In this document: positions 1 through 9,093 of the stretch, piece after piece | Layout of the letters: each line of letters opens with the position of its first letter | Position numbering within the stretch: position 1 is the stretch's first letter | Source: G963422565 sp963422565 | GTDB taxonomy: Bacteria > Pseudomonadota > Alphaproteobacteria > MPNO01 | Reading direction: 5' to 3' | DNA length: 64,000 nt | NCBI GenBank assembly: GCA_963422565.1 | Contig: OY730228.1 | Span: 186,001-250,000, forward strand | Notes under the pieces: generated by a model | Told to the model about the DNA's origin: nothing | Databases searched by the model: none | What the model saw: only the letters and a program-made list of their open reading frames with translations | Made by a program: the position numbers and the translations under genes

Positions 1-408
1 CTGGTTCAGTATCTGCGCGAAAAGCTCGGCTTGACCGGCACCCATATCGGTTGCGACACCAGCCAGTGCGGCGCTTGCGTCGTCCATGTCGACGGGATCT
101 CGGTGAAGTCCTGTACGCTGCTGGCTGTCCAGGCGGAGGGCGCGGACGTGCTGACGATCGAAGGCCTCGCGGACGGCGACGCGCTTCACCCGATGCAGGA
201 AGCGTTCCGGGAGAATCACGCGCTGCAATGCGGCTTCTGCACGCCCGGCATGGTCATGAGCGCCATCGATATGGTGAACCGGCACGAGTCTCTGGACGAG
301 AAGACAGTGCGTCATCAGCTCGAGGGCAATCTGTGCCGCTGTACGGGATATCACAATATCGTCAAGGCGATTCTGGCTGCGGCGCCCGTCATGAAGGGCC
401 AAGCCTGA
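1..408 (+). CDS. [2Fe-2S] iron-sulfur small subunit of a molybdenum hydroxylase (CoxS/XdhA type), 5' end outside window
   Basis: This is the electron-transfer subunit that carries two [2Fe-2S] clusters from the molybdenum site to FAD. The frame is open from base 1. The plant-type cluster motif CDTSQCGAC lies at codons 18-26, with a fourth Cys in the following SCTLL; the second cluster uses CGFC and CRCTGY further on. Family members are about 155-165 residues and 135 codons are visible, so roughly 25 N-terminal residues are missing. The catalytic subunit follows after 25 bp, giving the S-L-M gene order usual for form II (non-CO-specific) enzymes. The family call is secure; the substrate cannot be read. 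Confidence 0.93.
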   Translation: MVQYLREKLGLTGTHIGCDTSQCGACVVHVDGISVKSCTLLAVQAEGADVLTIEGLADGDALHPMQEAFRENHALQCGFCTPGMVMSAIDMVNRHESLDEKTVRHQLEGNLCRCTGYHNIVKAILAAAPVMKGQA

Positions 409-433
409 ACCTGCCGGCTGGGGAGACGTCAAG

Positions 434-2803
434 ATGCGTGAGGGAGGAATCGGCGCCGCCGTCAAGCGTAAGGAAGACTTCCGACTTCTGACCGGGCGCG
501 GAACCTATACCGACGATATCGCGAGACCCGGCGAGCTGTTCGCGCATATGCTGCGCTCGCCTCATGCCCACGCGGCGATTTCCGCCGTCGACATATCGGC
601 GGCCGAGCAGGCGCCGGGGGTGGTCGCCGTGCTGACCGGTCCCGACGCCGACGCCGACGGCCTCGGCGGCATGCCCTGCGGGTGGGGGATCACCTCCAGG
701 GACGGTACGCCGATGGTCGAGCCCAAATGGCCGGTGATCGCGCAGGAGACGGTGCGCTATGTGGGGGAGATCGTCGCCGCGGTGATCGCCGAGACGGCCG
801 ACCAGGCGGCCGACGCGGCGGCGCTGATCCATGTCGCTTACGATTCCGCGCCGGCCTGCGTCCAGACCGCCCGGGCGACCGAGGCCGATGCTCCGAGAGT
901 TCACGAAGCGGCGGTCGGAAATATCTGCTTCGACTGGGATTTAGGAGATAAGGAGGCGGCCGACTCCGCGTTCGCGAACGCGGCCCATGTCGCCGCCCTG
1001 GATCTGGTCAACCAGCGGATCGTACCCCATCCGATGGAACCGCGCGCCGCCATCGCCGAGTTCGATGTCGCGGCCGCCAAGCTCACCCTTCACTGCACGG
1101 GGCAGGCGGCCCATGCCATGCGGCTGCTTCTGGGCGCGTTCGTCCTCAACCAGCCCGAGCACAAGTTCCGGGTCGTCTGCCCCGATGTCGGCGGCGGGTT
1201 CGGCACCAAGGTGCCCCCTTACTGTGAATACGCGATTCTCTGCTGGGCCGCGCGCAAGCTCGGCCGGACAGTTCGCTGGACCGGTCAGCGCGCAGAGTGC
1301 TTCATCACCGACACGCATGGCCGGGACCATGCGACGAAATGCGAGCTGGCCCTCGATGGGGAGGGGAAGTTCACTGGGTTGCGGGTGCTCACCACCGCCA
1401 ATATGGGCGCCTATCTCTCCGCCTTCGCGCCGCTCATTCCGACTTATCTCTACGCGACGCTGTTCGCCGGCCAGTATACGACGCCCGCCATCTGGACCAA
1501 TGTAAAGGCGGTCTTCACCCACACCTCGCCGGTGGATGCGTTGCGCGGGGCCGGCCGCCCCGAAGCGACTTATCTGGTCGAGCGGCTGGTGGACGAGGCG
1601 GCCAGGCTCTCCGGGCTGGATCCGGTCGAAATCCGCCGGCGCAACATGATCCCCGCCGACGCCTTCCCGTATCAGACGCCGGTCGCGCTCCTCTACGATT
1701 CGGGCGAGTACGAACGTGCGCTCGATATCGCCGTCGAGACTTCCGGCTGGAATGACTTCGAGGCCCGCCGCCGCGATTCCGAAGGGGCGGGAAAGCTGCG
1801 CGGCATCGGGTTCGCTGCGCCGATCGAGGCGACGGGCGCGGCGCCGTCGGCGATCGCGGGCTCCCTCGGCGCCCGCGCCGGGCTCTACGAGTCGGCTCAG
1901 GTCCGCTTCAACGCAACCGGCACGGTGACCGTCTTCGTCGGGACCCACAACCACGGTCAGGGTCACGAGACGACCTTTGCCCAGCTCATCACCGACAAAC
2001 TCGGCGTGCCGCTGGAGAATGTCGAGGTCGTCGAGGGCGATACCGACCGGGCGACCATGGGAATGGGCACCTACGGCTCCAGGTCTCTGTCGGTCGGCGG
2101 CAGCGCCGTCGATCGGGCGATGGACAAGATCGTCGAGAAGGGCAGGAAGATCGCCGCCCATCTCATGGAGGCCTCGGTCGAGGATGTCGAGTTCGACAGC
2201 GGGACCTTCACCGTCAGCGGAACCGACAAGTCGACGAGCATTGCGGAGGTCGCCTTCGCCGCCTACGTCCCGCACAACTACCCGCTGGAGGAGTTGGAAC
2301 CGGGGCTCGACGAGCAGGCCTATTTCGATCCGGTCAACTTCAACTTTCCCTATGGCGCATATGTGGCGGAGGTGGAGATCGATCCCGAGACGGGGCGGTT
2401 GTCCGTCGAGCGGTTCACCGCCGTCGACGATGTGGGCAACATCATCAACCCGATGATCGTCGAAGGCCAGGTCCATGGCGGGGTGGTGCACGGAATCGGC
2501 CAGGCGGTCTGCGAGCAGGTGGTGTTCGACGATTCCGGCCAGCCGCTGACCGGCTCGCTGATGGACTACACCCTTCCGAGGGCGGACGACGTGCCGAGCC
2601 TGACCCTCGATCACACCGTAACCCCGTGCCCGATGAATCCGCTGGGCGTCAAGGGGGTGGGCGAGATCGGTGCGATCGGCGCCCCTGCGGCGGTGATGAA
2701 CGCCGTGGTCAACGCGCTCGCGCCTCTCGGCGTCACCCATGTCGATATGCCGGCGACGTCGCACGCCGTCTGGCAGGCCATTCAGAACGCCCGGGCCGCC
2801 TAG
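434..2803 (+). CDS. Molybdopterin-binding catalytic subunit of a xanthine dehydrogenase-family hydroxylase (form II CoxL-like)
   Basis: This is the 789-residue large subunit that binds molybdenum-cytosine dinucleotide and hydroxylates an aldehyde, aromatic or heterocyclic carbon with water-derived oxygen. A cofactor loop GGGFGTK is at residues 253-259. The active-site loop is LRGAGR at 370-375, the form II signature, not the AYRCSFR of true aerobic CO dehydrogenases. GVKGVGE at 738-744 ends in the conserved catalytic Glu. Length is normal for the family. It sits between the iron-sulfur and FAD subunits in one operon. It is therefore a Mo hydroxylase of unknown substrate, and CO oxidation is unlikely. 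Confidence 0.95.
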   Translation: MREGGIGAAVKRKEDFRLLTGRGTYTDDIARPGELFAHMLRSPHAHAAISAVDISAAEQAPGVVAVLTGPDADADGLGGMPCGWGITSRDGTPMVEPKWPVIAQETVRYVGEIVAAVIAETADQAADAAALIHVAYDSAPACVQTARATEADAPRVHEAAVGNICFDWDLGDKEAADSAFANAAHVAALDLVNQRIVPHPMEPRAAIAEFDVAAAKLTLHCTGQAAHAMRLLLGAFVLNQPEHKFRVVCPDVGGGFGTKVPPYCEYAILCWAARKLGRTVRWTGQRAECFITDTHGRDHATKCELALDGEGKFTGLRVLTTANMGAYLSAFAPLIPTYLYATLFAGQYTTPAIWTNVKAVFTHTSPVDALRGAGRPEATYLVERLVDEAARLSGLDPVEIRRRNMIPADAFPYQTPVALLYDSGEYERALDIAVETSGWNDFEARRRDSEGAGKLRGIGFAAPIEATGAAPSAIAGSLGARAGLYESAQVRFNATGTVTVFVGTHNHGQGHETTFAQLITDKLGVPLENVEVVEGDTDRATMGMGTYGSRSLSVGGSAVDRAMDKIVEKGRKIAAHLMEASVEDVEFDSGTFTVSGTDKSTSIAEVAFAAYVPHNYPLEELEPGLDEQAYFDPVNFNFPYGAYVAEVEIDPETGRLSVERFTAVDDVGNIINPMIVEGQVHGGVVHGIGQAVCEQVVFDDSGQPLTGSLMDYTLPRADDVPSLTLDHTVTPCPMNPLGVKGVGEIGAIGAPAAVMNAVVNALAPLGVTHVDMPATSHAVWQAIQNARAA

Positions 2804-2834
2804 TTCCGGGGGTCCCAAGAGGAGTCATTCGACG

Positions 2835-3632
2835 ATGTACGACTTCAACTACCGCAAGGCTTCCTCGGTGTCGGATGCGGTCGCCGCGGTGACGGCAGCC
2901 GAGGACGGGCGTTTTCTGTCCGGCGGCATGACGCTGCTTCCGACGATCAAGCAGCGCCTGTCCAAACCCTCCGATCTGGTCGATCTCGGGGGTATCGGGG
3001 AGCTCGCCGGAATCTCGGTCGAGGGCAATACGGTCGGGATCGGCGGAATGACCCGCCATGCCGCGGTTCACGCCTCGGCCGAGGTGAGGGCGGCGATCCC
3101 GGCGCTCGCCGATCTCGCCGGGAGGATCGGCGATCCGCAGGTACGGAACCGCGGGACGATCGGCGGTTCGATCGCCAACAACGACCCGGCGGCAGATTAT
3201 CCGGCGGCGGTTCTGGGCCTCGGGGCGACGGTTCGCACGGACCGACGCGACATCGCCGGCGACGACTTCTTCACCGACATGTTCGAGACGGCGCTCGAGC
3301 CCGGCGAGATCGTCGTCAGGGTCGGCTTCCCGGCCCCGGAGAAGGCCGCCTATATGAAGTTCCCCAACCCGGCCTCGCGCTACGCGATCGTCGGCGTGTT
3401 CGTCGCCCTGACGGCGGGCGGCCCCCGGGTCGCGGTGACGGGCGCCGGACCCTGCGTGCATCGCAACGCGGAGATGGAAGAGGCGTTGTCGGCCAATTTC
3501 GCGCCGGAGGCCGTGGCCGGCATAAAGGTCTCGGACGACGGCCTCAACAGCGATATCCACGCCAGCGCCGAATACCGCGCCCATCTGGTGACGATCATGG
3601 CCAAGAGGGCGGTCGCCCTCGCCAACGGCTGA
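2835..3632 (+). CDS. FAD-binding middle subunit of the molybdenum hydroxylase (CoxM-like)
   Basis: This 265-residue subunit carries FAD and passes electrons from the iron-sulfur subunit to the acceptor. The FAD-site motifs of the family are present: GGMTLLP near residue 33 and TIGGSIANNDP around residue 110. The ATG is chosen because a strong AAGAGGAG Shine-Dalgarno lies just upstream and the homologous MYDFNYRKA-type N-terminus begins there; the frame stays open further upstream inside the large-subunit gene. It completes an S-L-M trio and is followed after 136 bp by maturation genes. Confidence 0.93.
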   Translation: MYDFNYRKASSVSDAVAAVTAAEDGRFLSGGMTLLPTIKQRLSKPSDLVDLGGIGELAGISVEGNTVGIGGMTRHAAVHASAEVRAAIPALADLAGRIGDPQVRNRGTIGGSIANNDPAADYPAAVLGLGATVRTDRRDIAGDDFFTDMFETALEPGEIVVRVGFPAPEKAAYMKFPNPASRYAIVGVFVALTAGGPRVAVTGAGPCVHRNAEMEEALSANFAPEAVAGIKVSDDGLNSDIHASAEYRAHLVTIMAKRAVALANG

Positions 3633-3768
3633 GCGGAGGCGGCATCCTTAGGCCCGGTTTCCCCGCCTTCGGGACGGGGAGGATGGCCGGCATGCGATGC
3701 CCGGGGCCGTCGGTCCGTCCGGGAGCAGGGCGCCCGCCCCGCCGTGTCAGCGAGAGCGTTATGTGCCC

Positions 3769-4692
3769 ATGACCGCCTCCCTCCCGGCCAGTGTCGACGA
3801 TGTCGTCGACCTCCTCGCACGCGGCAGCTATGTCGCCGATCGGTCCCTGGCGACGGCGCTGTTTCTGTCTCTGAAGCTGTCGCGGCCATTGTTCCTGGAG
3901 GGAGAGGCGGGGGTCGGCAAGACGGAGATCGGTAACGTCCTCTCCGAGGCGCTCGGCCGACGGCTGATCCGTCTGCAATGCTATGAGGGGCTGGATGTCG
4001 CCTCGGCGGTCTACGAATGGAACTACAGCCTTCAGATGATCGACATCCGCATCGCCGAGGCGACCGGCGATCGGGACCGCGGACGGATCGAGGAAGGAAT
4101 TTTCTCGGAGCGGTTCCTGATCAAGCGGCCTCTGCTTCAGGCGCTCGAGCGCGATATCTCCGGGCGCCCTCCGGTTCTGCTGATCGACGAGCTCGACCGG
4201 ACGGATGAGCCTTTCGAAGCCTTCCTGCTGGAGGTTCTCTCCGAGTTCCAGGTAACGATACCGGAGATCGGCACCGTCCGCGCCCAGGAGCCGCCGGTCG
4301 TCGTGCTTACCTCCAACCGCACGCGCGAGATCCATGATGCGATCAAGCGGCGCTGTTTCTATTTCTGGGTGGATTACCCCGATGCGGCGCGGGAGCTCGA
4401 GATTCTCCGGGTCAAGGTTCCGGGCGCCGCCGAGGACCTCTCCCGGCAGATCGTCGCCTTCGTCCAGGAATTGAGGAACAAGGACCTGTTCAAGCTTCCG
4501 GGTATCGCCGAGACGATCGATTGGACCAATGCGCTGGTTCAGCTCGACAAGCTCGATCTCGATCCCGAGACCGTGAATTCGACGCTCGGCGTGCTCCTGA
4601 AATATCAGGATGATATCGAAAAGATTCGCGGTTCCGAGGCGGCGGCGATGCTGGACGAGATCAAGACCCGGATCGGCCGGGCCCGCGGATGA
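3769..4692 (+). CDS. coxD: MoxR-family AAA+ ATPase (CoxD-like), molybdenum enzyme maturation
   Basis: This is a 307-residue AAA+ chaperone-type ATPase. Walker A is GEAGVGKT at residues 45-52 and Walker B is LLIDE at 137-141; a sensor I region LTSN follows. In carboxydotrophs CoxD works with the VWA protein CoxE to insert the sulfur/copper ligands at the molybdenum site, and the same pairing is seen here. The internal ATG is preferred over one 72 bp upstream because the extra N-terminus is low-complexity and unlike the family. Its stop overlaps the next start by 4 bp (ATGA), so the two are probably coupled. Confidence 0.9.
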   Translation: MTASLPASVDDVVDLLARGSYVADRSLATALFLSLKLSRPLFLEGEAGVGKTEIGNVLSEALGRRLIRLQCYEGLDVASAVYEWNYSLQMIDIRIAEATGDRDRGRIEEGIFSERFLIKRPLLQALERDISGRPPVLLIDELDRTDEPFEAFLLEVLSEFQVTIPEIGTVRAQEPPVVVLTSNRTREIHDAIKRRCFYFWVDYPDAARELEILRVKVPGAAEDLSRQIVAFVQELRNKDLFKLPGIAETIDWTNALVQLDKLDLDPETVNSTLGVLLKYQDDIEKIRGSEAAAMLDEIKTRIGRARG

Positions 4693-5957
4693 ACGAAACC
4701 GCGCCGCCCCTTACGGCGGGGCCTTTCGACCTGCTCGGCGATCTGGAGGGCAGCCGGCTCGCCGCCAACGTGATGCATTTCGGGCGGATACTGCGTGCGG
4801 CGGGTCTTCCTGTGGGCACCGGGAAGATACTCGACGCCGTGGGTGCCGTGCGCGAGGTCGGCGTCACCGACCGGCGCGATTTCTACTGGGCGCTCCACGC
4901 CGTGTTCGTCAACCGCCGCGACCAGCACGAGCTCTTCGACCAGGCGTTCCATATTTTCTGGCGCGACCCTAGGCTTCTCGAGCGCATGATGGGGATGGTG
5001 CTGCCCGCCATCGAGACGCCACCGTCGGAAGCCAAGCCGCCGTCCCGCCGCCTTCTCGATGCGCTCAACCCGAAGAACGACGACGAAGCGCCCGACGAGG
5101 AACGCGAACGCGAGGAGGAGATCGATCTCGATGCGGCGATGACCGCCTCCGCTGTCGAGCTCCTCCAGGAAATGGATTTCGAGGACATGACGGCCGAGGA
5201 GATCGCCCGCGCCAAGGCGGCGATCGCCCGGATGCGTCTTCCCGTTGCGGAGATTCCCGTCCGGCGTTTCAGGCCCGCCGCCCATCGCGGTCTGATCGAC
5301 ATGCGGGCGACGCTCCGGGGCGCGCTGCGCGCCGGCGGCGACGGGATTCCGCTGCGATGGCGGCGGCGGCGGACTCGCCCGCCGCCGCTGGTGATTCTCT
5401 GCGACATCTCGGGCTCGATGAGCCGTTACACGCGGATGTTTCTGCATTTCATGCACGCGCTGACCAACGATCGAGACCGGGTTCACACGTTTCTCTTCGG
5501 CACGCGTCTGACCAACGTCACCCGGCTCCTGCGCCAGCGCGACATCGACGTCGCCGTGGACCGGATAGCCTCCACGGTCGAGGACTGGTCCGGCGGTACC
5601 CGGATCGGCGAAAGCCTCAATGTCTTCAACCGCCTCTGGTCGCGCCGGGTGCTCGGTCAGGGGGCGGTGGTGATTCTCATCAGCGACGGGCTAGACCGCG
5701 ATGCCGGGCGAGGGCTGAACGCCGAGATCGAGCGGCTCCACAAATCCTGCCGGCGTCTGATCTGGCTCAACCCGCTGCTGCGTTTCGAGGGGTTCGAGCC
5801 GCGCTCGCAGGGAATCAGGTCGTTGCTGCCGCATGTTGACGACTTCCGGCCCGTGCATAATCTCCAGAGTCTGGACGAGGTGATCGCGGCGCTCGGCCGT
5901 CCTTCCGGCAGGCGGAAGCAGGGGATGGAAGAATGGTTGCGGATGCTGGCGGCGTGA
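4689..5957 (+). CDS. coxE: VWA domain protein, CoxE family
   Basis: This is a 422-residue protein with a C-terminal von Willebrand A domain. The metal-ion-dependent adhesion site is intact: DISGS at residues 239-243, a Thr in the SGGTRIGESL stretch, and the Asp of ISDGLD. A highly acidic linker rich in Glu and Asp lies around residues 125-160. It pairs with the MoxR ATPase that overlaps its start, the usual MoxR/VWA partnership for metallocofactor insertion. Its end overlaps the XdhC-like gene. The family call is secure and the maturation role is inferred from neighbours. Confidence 0.9.
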   Translation: MNETAPPLTAGPFDLLGDLEGSRLAANVMHFGRILRAAGLPVGTGKILDAVGAVREVGVTDRRDFYWALHAVFVNRRDQHELFDQAFHIFWRDPRLLERMMGMVLPAIETPPSEAKPPSRRLLDALNPKNDDEAPDEEREREEEIDLDAAMTASAVELLQEMDFEDMTAEEIARAKAAIARMRLPVAEIPVRRFRPAAHRGLIDMRATLRGALRAGGDGIPLRWRRRRTRPPPLVILCDISGSMSRYTRMFLHFMHALTNDRDRVHTFLFGTRLTNVTRLLRQRDIDVAVDRIASTVEDWSGGTRIGESLNVFNRLWSRRVLGQGAVVILISDGLDRDAGRGLNAEIERLHKSCRRLIWLNPLLRFEGFEPRSQGIRSLLPHVDDFRPVHNLQSLDEVIAALGRPSGRRKQGMEEWLRMLAA

Positions 5958-6283
5958 CGGCGCCGAGCAAGGACGACGATGTGCTCGACGAAGCCCGGAT
6001 CTGGCGGGGCGAGGGCCGGTCGGTCGCCCTGGCGACAGTGATCCAGACCTGGGGTTCATCGCCGCGCCCGACCGGAAGCCATCTCGCGGTGGACGGGGAT
6101 CGCAATTTCGTAGGCTCGGTTTCGGGCGGCTGTATCGAAGGCGCGGTCGTCCACGAGGCGCTCGACGTCATCGCCGATGGGCGGCCCAAGATACTCGAAT
6201 ACGGCGTCACCAACGAACTCGCCTGGGAAGTCGGCCTCGCCTGCGGGGGACGGGTTCGGGTGTATGTCGAACGGCTCGACTAG
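5954..6283 (+). CDS. XdhC/CoxI-type domain, N-terminal half as a separate gene
   Basis: This small protein of about 109 residues matches only the XdhC_CoxI N-terminal domain, with conserved WGSSPRPTGS, SVSGGCIEGAVV and ACGGRVRV segments. XdhC binds sulfurated molybdenum cofactor and hands it to the apo-enzyme. A GTG at 5954 that overlaps the CoxE-like stop (GTGA) is preferred; an ATG at 5933 in the same frame would add seven residues. It ends with TAG immediately followed by the ATG of the gene encoding the other XdhC domain, so the usual two-domain protein is split in two. Confidence 0.85.
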   Translation: MTAPSKDDDVLDEARIWRGEGRSVALATVIQTWGSSPRPTGSHLAVDGDRNFVGSVSGGCIEGAVVHEALDVIADGRPKILEYGVTNELAWEVGLACGGRVRVYVERLD

Positions 6284-6991
6284 ATGAAACGCCGGACCCT
6301 CGACCGACTGCTCGGGGACCGGGACGCCAAGCGTCAGGTCGCCCTGGTGACGCATCTCGAGAGCGGCCGGCAGAGCCTCGCCTATCCCGACGGATATGAT
6401 GGCGATGTTGCGGTCGACGACATGCTGCGCGAGGCCGTCGACCGCGCCGTCCGCGACGATCGGTCGCAAACCGTCGAGACCGGGGCGGGACCCGTCTTCA
6501 TCCAGGTCTTCAACCCGCCGCTGCGGCTGCTGCTCGTCGGCGCCGTTCATATCGCGCAGCCGCTTGCGCGTATGGCGGCCGTCGCCGGCTACGACGTGAC
6601 GGTCATCGATCCGCGCGGATCGTTCGCGACGGACGAGCGCTTTCCGGGCGTGTCGCTGATCAACGAATGGCCCGACGATGCGTTGCCGCCCCTCGAGCCG
6701 GATCGGCGCAGCGCGGTCGTCACCCTCACGCATGACCCGAAGATCGACGACCCGGCCCTCGCCGCGGTGCTTCGTTCCGACGCCTTCTACATCGGCGCGC
6801 TCGGCAGCCGACGGACCCATGCGGCCCGGGTCGCGCGGCTGACGGAGGCGGGGTTCAGCGGCGAGGAGATCGGGCGTATCTACGGCCCCGTCGGACTGGC
6901 TCTCGGTGCGGTGTCGCCTGCCGAGATCGCGGTCGCGATCCTCGCACAGATCACTCGGGTCCTCCGCAGCGGGGAGAGCGCGGCCGCGTGA
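6284..6991 (+). CDS. XdhC Rossmann domain protein, C-terminal half as a separate gene
   Basis: This 235-residue protein carries the Rossmann-like XdhC C-terminal domain: a LLLVGAVHIAQPLARMA nucleotide-binding stretch near residue 82, then VTLTHDPKID, YIGALGSRRTHAAR and a GLALGAVSPAEIAVAI tail. It begins at the base after the previous stop (TAGATG), and its last 4 bp overlap the next gene. Together with the preceding gene it rebuilds a complete XdhC. The first 75 residues are poorly conserved. Its role in delivering or checking sulfurated molybdenum cofactor is inferred from the family and the operon. Confidence 0.87.
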   Translation: MKRRTLDRLLGDRDAKRQVALVTHLESGRQSLAYPDGYDGDVAVDDMLREAVDRAVRDDRSQTVETGAGPVFIQVFNPPLRLLLVGAVHIAQPLARMAAVAGYDVTVIDPRGSFATDERFPGVSLINEWPDDALPPLEPDRRSAVVTLTHDPKIDDPALAAVLRSDAFYIGALGSRRTHAARVARLTEAGFSGEEIGRIYGPVGLALGAVSPAEIAVAILAQITRVLRSGESAAA

Positions 6992-8628
6992 AGTTCGGCA
7001 CCGTCAGAACAGCAGAAGCCGAGGGCGCGCTCCTCGCCCATGCCATGCGGGTCTCCTCCCGCAGTTTGAAGAAGGGTCATATCCTCGGCCCGGCCGACAT
7101 CGCTCTGCTGATCGCCGAGGGGCACGAGGAGATCGTCGCGGCCAGACTTGAGCCCGGCGACATCGTCGAGAACGACGCGGCCGCGAAGCTGGGGGCGGCG
7201 GTGATCGGGCCGGGGCTATCGCTCGATGCGGCCTTCACGGGGCGCGCGAATCTGCGCGCGGCGGCGGCTGGACTGGTGGTACCCGACCGGGCGGTGATCG
7301 ACGCGGTCAACGCGATCGACGAACGCCTGACCGTCGCCACGCTCGCCCCGTTTCGCGCGGTGCCGGCGCGCGGTATCGCGGCAACCGTCAAGATCATCCC
7401 CTTTGCGGTTCCGGGGAACGCCCTCGAGGCGGCGATCGCCGCCGCCGCAATCGGTCGTCCGGCGGTCCGGGTCGCCGCCTTCCGACCGCGCCGGATCGGC
7501 TTGCTTCAGACGGTGTTGCCCGGAACGAAGCCGGGACTGATCGAGAAGACCGTCGAGGCAACCCGCGTTCGGTTGGCGTCGATGGGGACCGATCTCGCCC
7601 AATGCGCGCGCATCCGTCATGCCGAGGCCGATGTCGCCGCGGCGTTGACGGCGTTTCGCGCCGACGGGATCGCGATCGCCCTGGTCCTCGGCGGGTCGGC
7701 CATAATCGACCGGCGAGATGTCGTGCCGATGGGGCTGCTGAAGACCGGCGGGTCGATAGATCGCCTCGGGATGCCGATCGATCCCGGCAATCTGACGCTG
7801 CTCGGACGGCTGGGGCCGATGCATGTTCTGGGTCTGCCGGGCTCGGCCCGCTCGCCGAGGCCGCACGGGTTCGACTGGGTCTTGCAACGGTTGGTCGCCG
7901 GGCTTCCCGTCGCCGGGGAGGATATCGCGGCCATGGGGACGGGGGGGCTTCTGAAGGAGATCGCGAGCCGGCCGATGCCGCGCGAAGGCGAGGGGCGCCC
8001 CGCGCGTGGGGCTGCGAGGGTGGCCGCCGTCGTGCTCGCCGCCGGTCGATCGCGACGCATGGGCGCGATCAACAAGCTGCTGGCCGAGGTCGAGGGCGTA
8101 CCGATGATCCTGCGGTCGATCGAGACCGCGCTCGCCAGCGGCGCCCACCCGGTCGTCGTGGTGACGGGGTACGAAGCCGACCGGCTGCGCCGGGCAGTGG
8201 CGGACCGCCCGGTCCGCTTCGTCCACAACCCCGACTTCGCCGACGGGCTGTCGACCTCGTTGAAGACGGCGATCGCCGCTCTCCCCGGTGAGATCGAGGG
8301 GGCTCTGTTCTGTCTCGGCGACATGCCGATGGTACGCGTCGCGGACATCGACCGGTTGGTCGGAGCGTTCAGCGGCAGCGCCCGGCCGTCGATCTGCGTT
8401 CCGACCCATAACGGCAAGCGCGGCAATCCGGTTCTCTGGCACCGCCATTTCTTTGCGGAGATGAAAGAAGTTGCGGGCGATACGGGCGCTCGGCATCTGA
8501 TCGGCGAACATGCCGACTCGGTCATCGAGGTCGCGGTCGAAGACGATGGCGTCCTGGTCGACGTGGACACGCCGGCCGCCCTGGCGGCGGCGCGGGCCGT
8601 CCGATCTACTTCTTCGTCGCCTCCTTAA
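6988..8628 (+). CDS. Fusion of a molybdopterin-binding (MoeA/MoCF-like) region and a MobA/MocA-like nucleotidyltransferase
   Basis: This 546-residue protein is probably a molybdenum cofactor maturase. The first ~330 residues resemble molybdopterin-binding proteins, with a GSAIIDRRDVVP segment and a GLPGSARSPRPHGFDW motif. The C-terminal ~200 residues form a nucleotidyltransferase beginning VVLAAGRSRRMG (residues 348-359) with LCLGDMPMV-like metal-site residues; such domains attach CMP or GMP to molybdopterin. Dehydrogenases of this family use the cytosine form, so a MocA role is plausible. The start overlaps the previous stop, and the 3' end overlaps the convergent cytochrome c gene by 23 bp. 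Confidence 0.87.
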   Translation: MKFGTVRTAEAEGALLAHAMRVSSRSLKKGHILGPADIALLIAEGHEEIVAARLEPGDIVENDAAAKLGAAVIGPGLSLDAAFTGRANLRAAAAGLVVPDRAVIDAVNAIDERLTVATLAPFRAVPARGIAATVKIIPFAVPGNALEAAIAAAAIGRPAVRVAAFRPRRIGLLQTVLPGTKPGLIEKTVEATRVRLASMGTDLAQCARIRHAEADVAAALTAFRADGIAIALVLGGSAIIDRRDVVPMGLLKTGGSIDRLGMPIDPGNLTLLGRLGPMHVLGLPGSARSPRPHGFDWVLQRLVAGLPVAGEDIAAMGTGGLLKEIASRPMPREGEGRPARGAARVAAVVLAAGRSRRMGAINKLLAEVEGVPMILRSIETALASGAHPVVVVTGYEADRLRRAVADRPVRFVHNPDFADGLSTSLKTAIAALPGEIEGALFCLGDMPMVRVADIDRLVGAFSGSARPSICVPTHNGKRGNPVLWHRHFFAEMKEVAGDTGARHLIGEHADSVIEVAVEDDGVLVDVDTPAALAAARAVRSTSSSPP

Positions 8629-9010
8629 GATAGGCGAGCAGATCCTCGCGGTCTTTCGCCCTCTTCAGCCCCGCGAAGGCCATGCGCGTCCGGGCTTTCT
8701 TCCTGCCGATGAAGGTTCCGACATAGGCCTTCGTGCCGGCCATGTAATTCAGGAAGTTCTCCTCGTTCCAGACGAGTCCGTTGGCGCCGGCAGCGCGCAT
8801 GTCCTTCGAATATTTGAAGCCCGCGAGAGTCCCGGCGCGGCGGCCGAAAAAACCGTTCAGATTGGGCCCCACACTCTTTTTTCCGGCGGCGATCTTGTGG
8901 CAGGCTCGGCACTTGTTGAACACGCGCTTGCCCTTCGCAGGGTCGCCGGCGGCGAATGCGGGCGCGGCGAGCGCCGCCGCGACGACGAATGCTGTCAGGA
9001 TTCTGATCAC
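8606..9010 (-). CDS. Periplasmic class I c-type cytochrome
   Basis: This 134-residue secreted cytochrome has a clear signal peptide (VAAALAAPAFA) and a single haem site CRACH at residues 34-38. A Met in the TRMAF segment is the likely sixth ligand, and GPNLNGFFGR matches the usual cytochrome c552/c2 fold. The start is a GTG preceded by an AGGAG. It is convergent with the molybdenum hydroxylase operon and lies downstream of the amidase/isomerase pair on its own strand, so it could take electrons from either, but the hydroxylase is probably cytoplasmic and the link is only positional. Confidence 0.93.
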   Translation of the reverse strand: MIRILTAFVVAAALAAPAFAAGDPAKGKRVFNKCRACHKIAAGKKSVGPNLNGFFGRRAGTLAGFKYSKDMRAAGANGLVWNEENFLNYMAGTKAYVGTFIGRKKARTRMAFAGLKRAKDREDLLAYLKEATKK

Positions 9011-9093
9011 CCCGCCCACTCCTGGAGTGCCGCGTCGGCGCATTATCGGTGCCCGACCGGAATCCGGCAAGGCGAGAAGGCCGGGTCGCGCCG

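Noticed and set aside
434..2803. True aerobic CO dehydrogenase (form I CoxL)
   Set aside because: The active-site loop is LRGAGR, not AYRCSFR, and the gene order is S-L-M rather than M-S-L.
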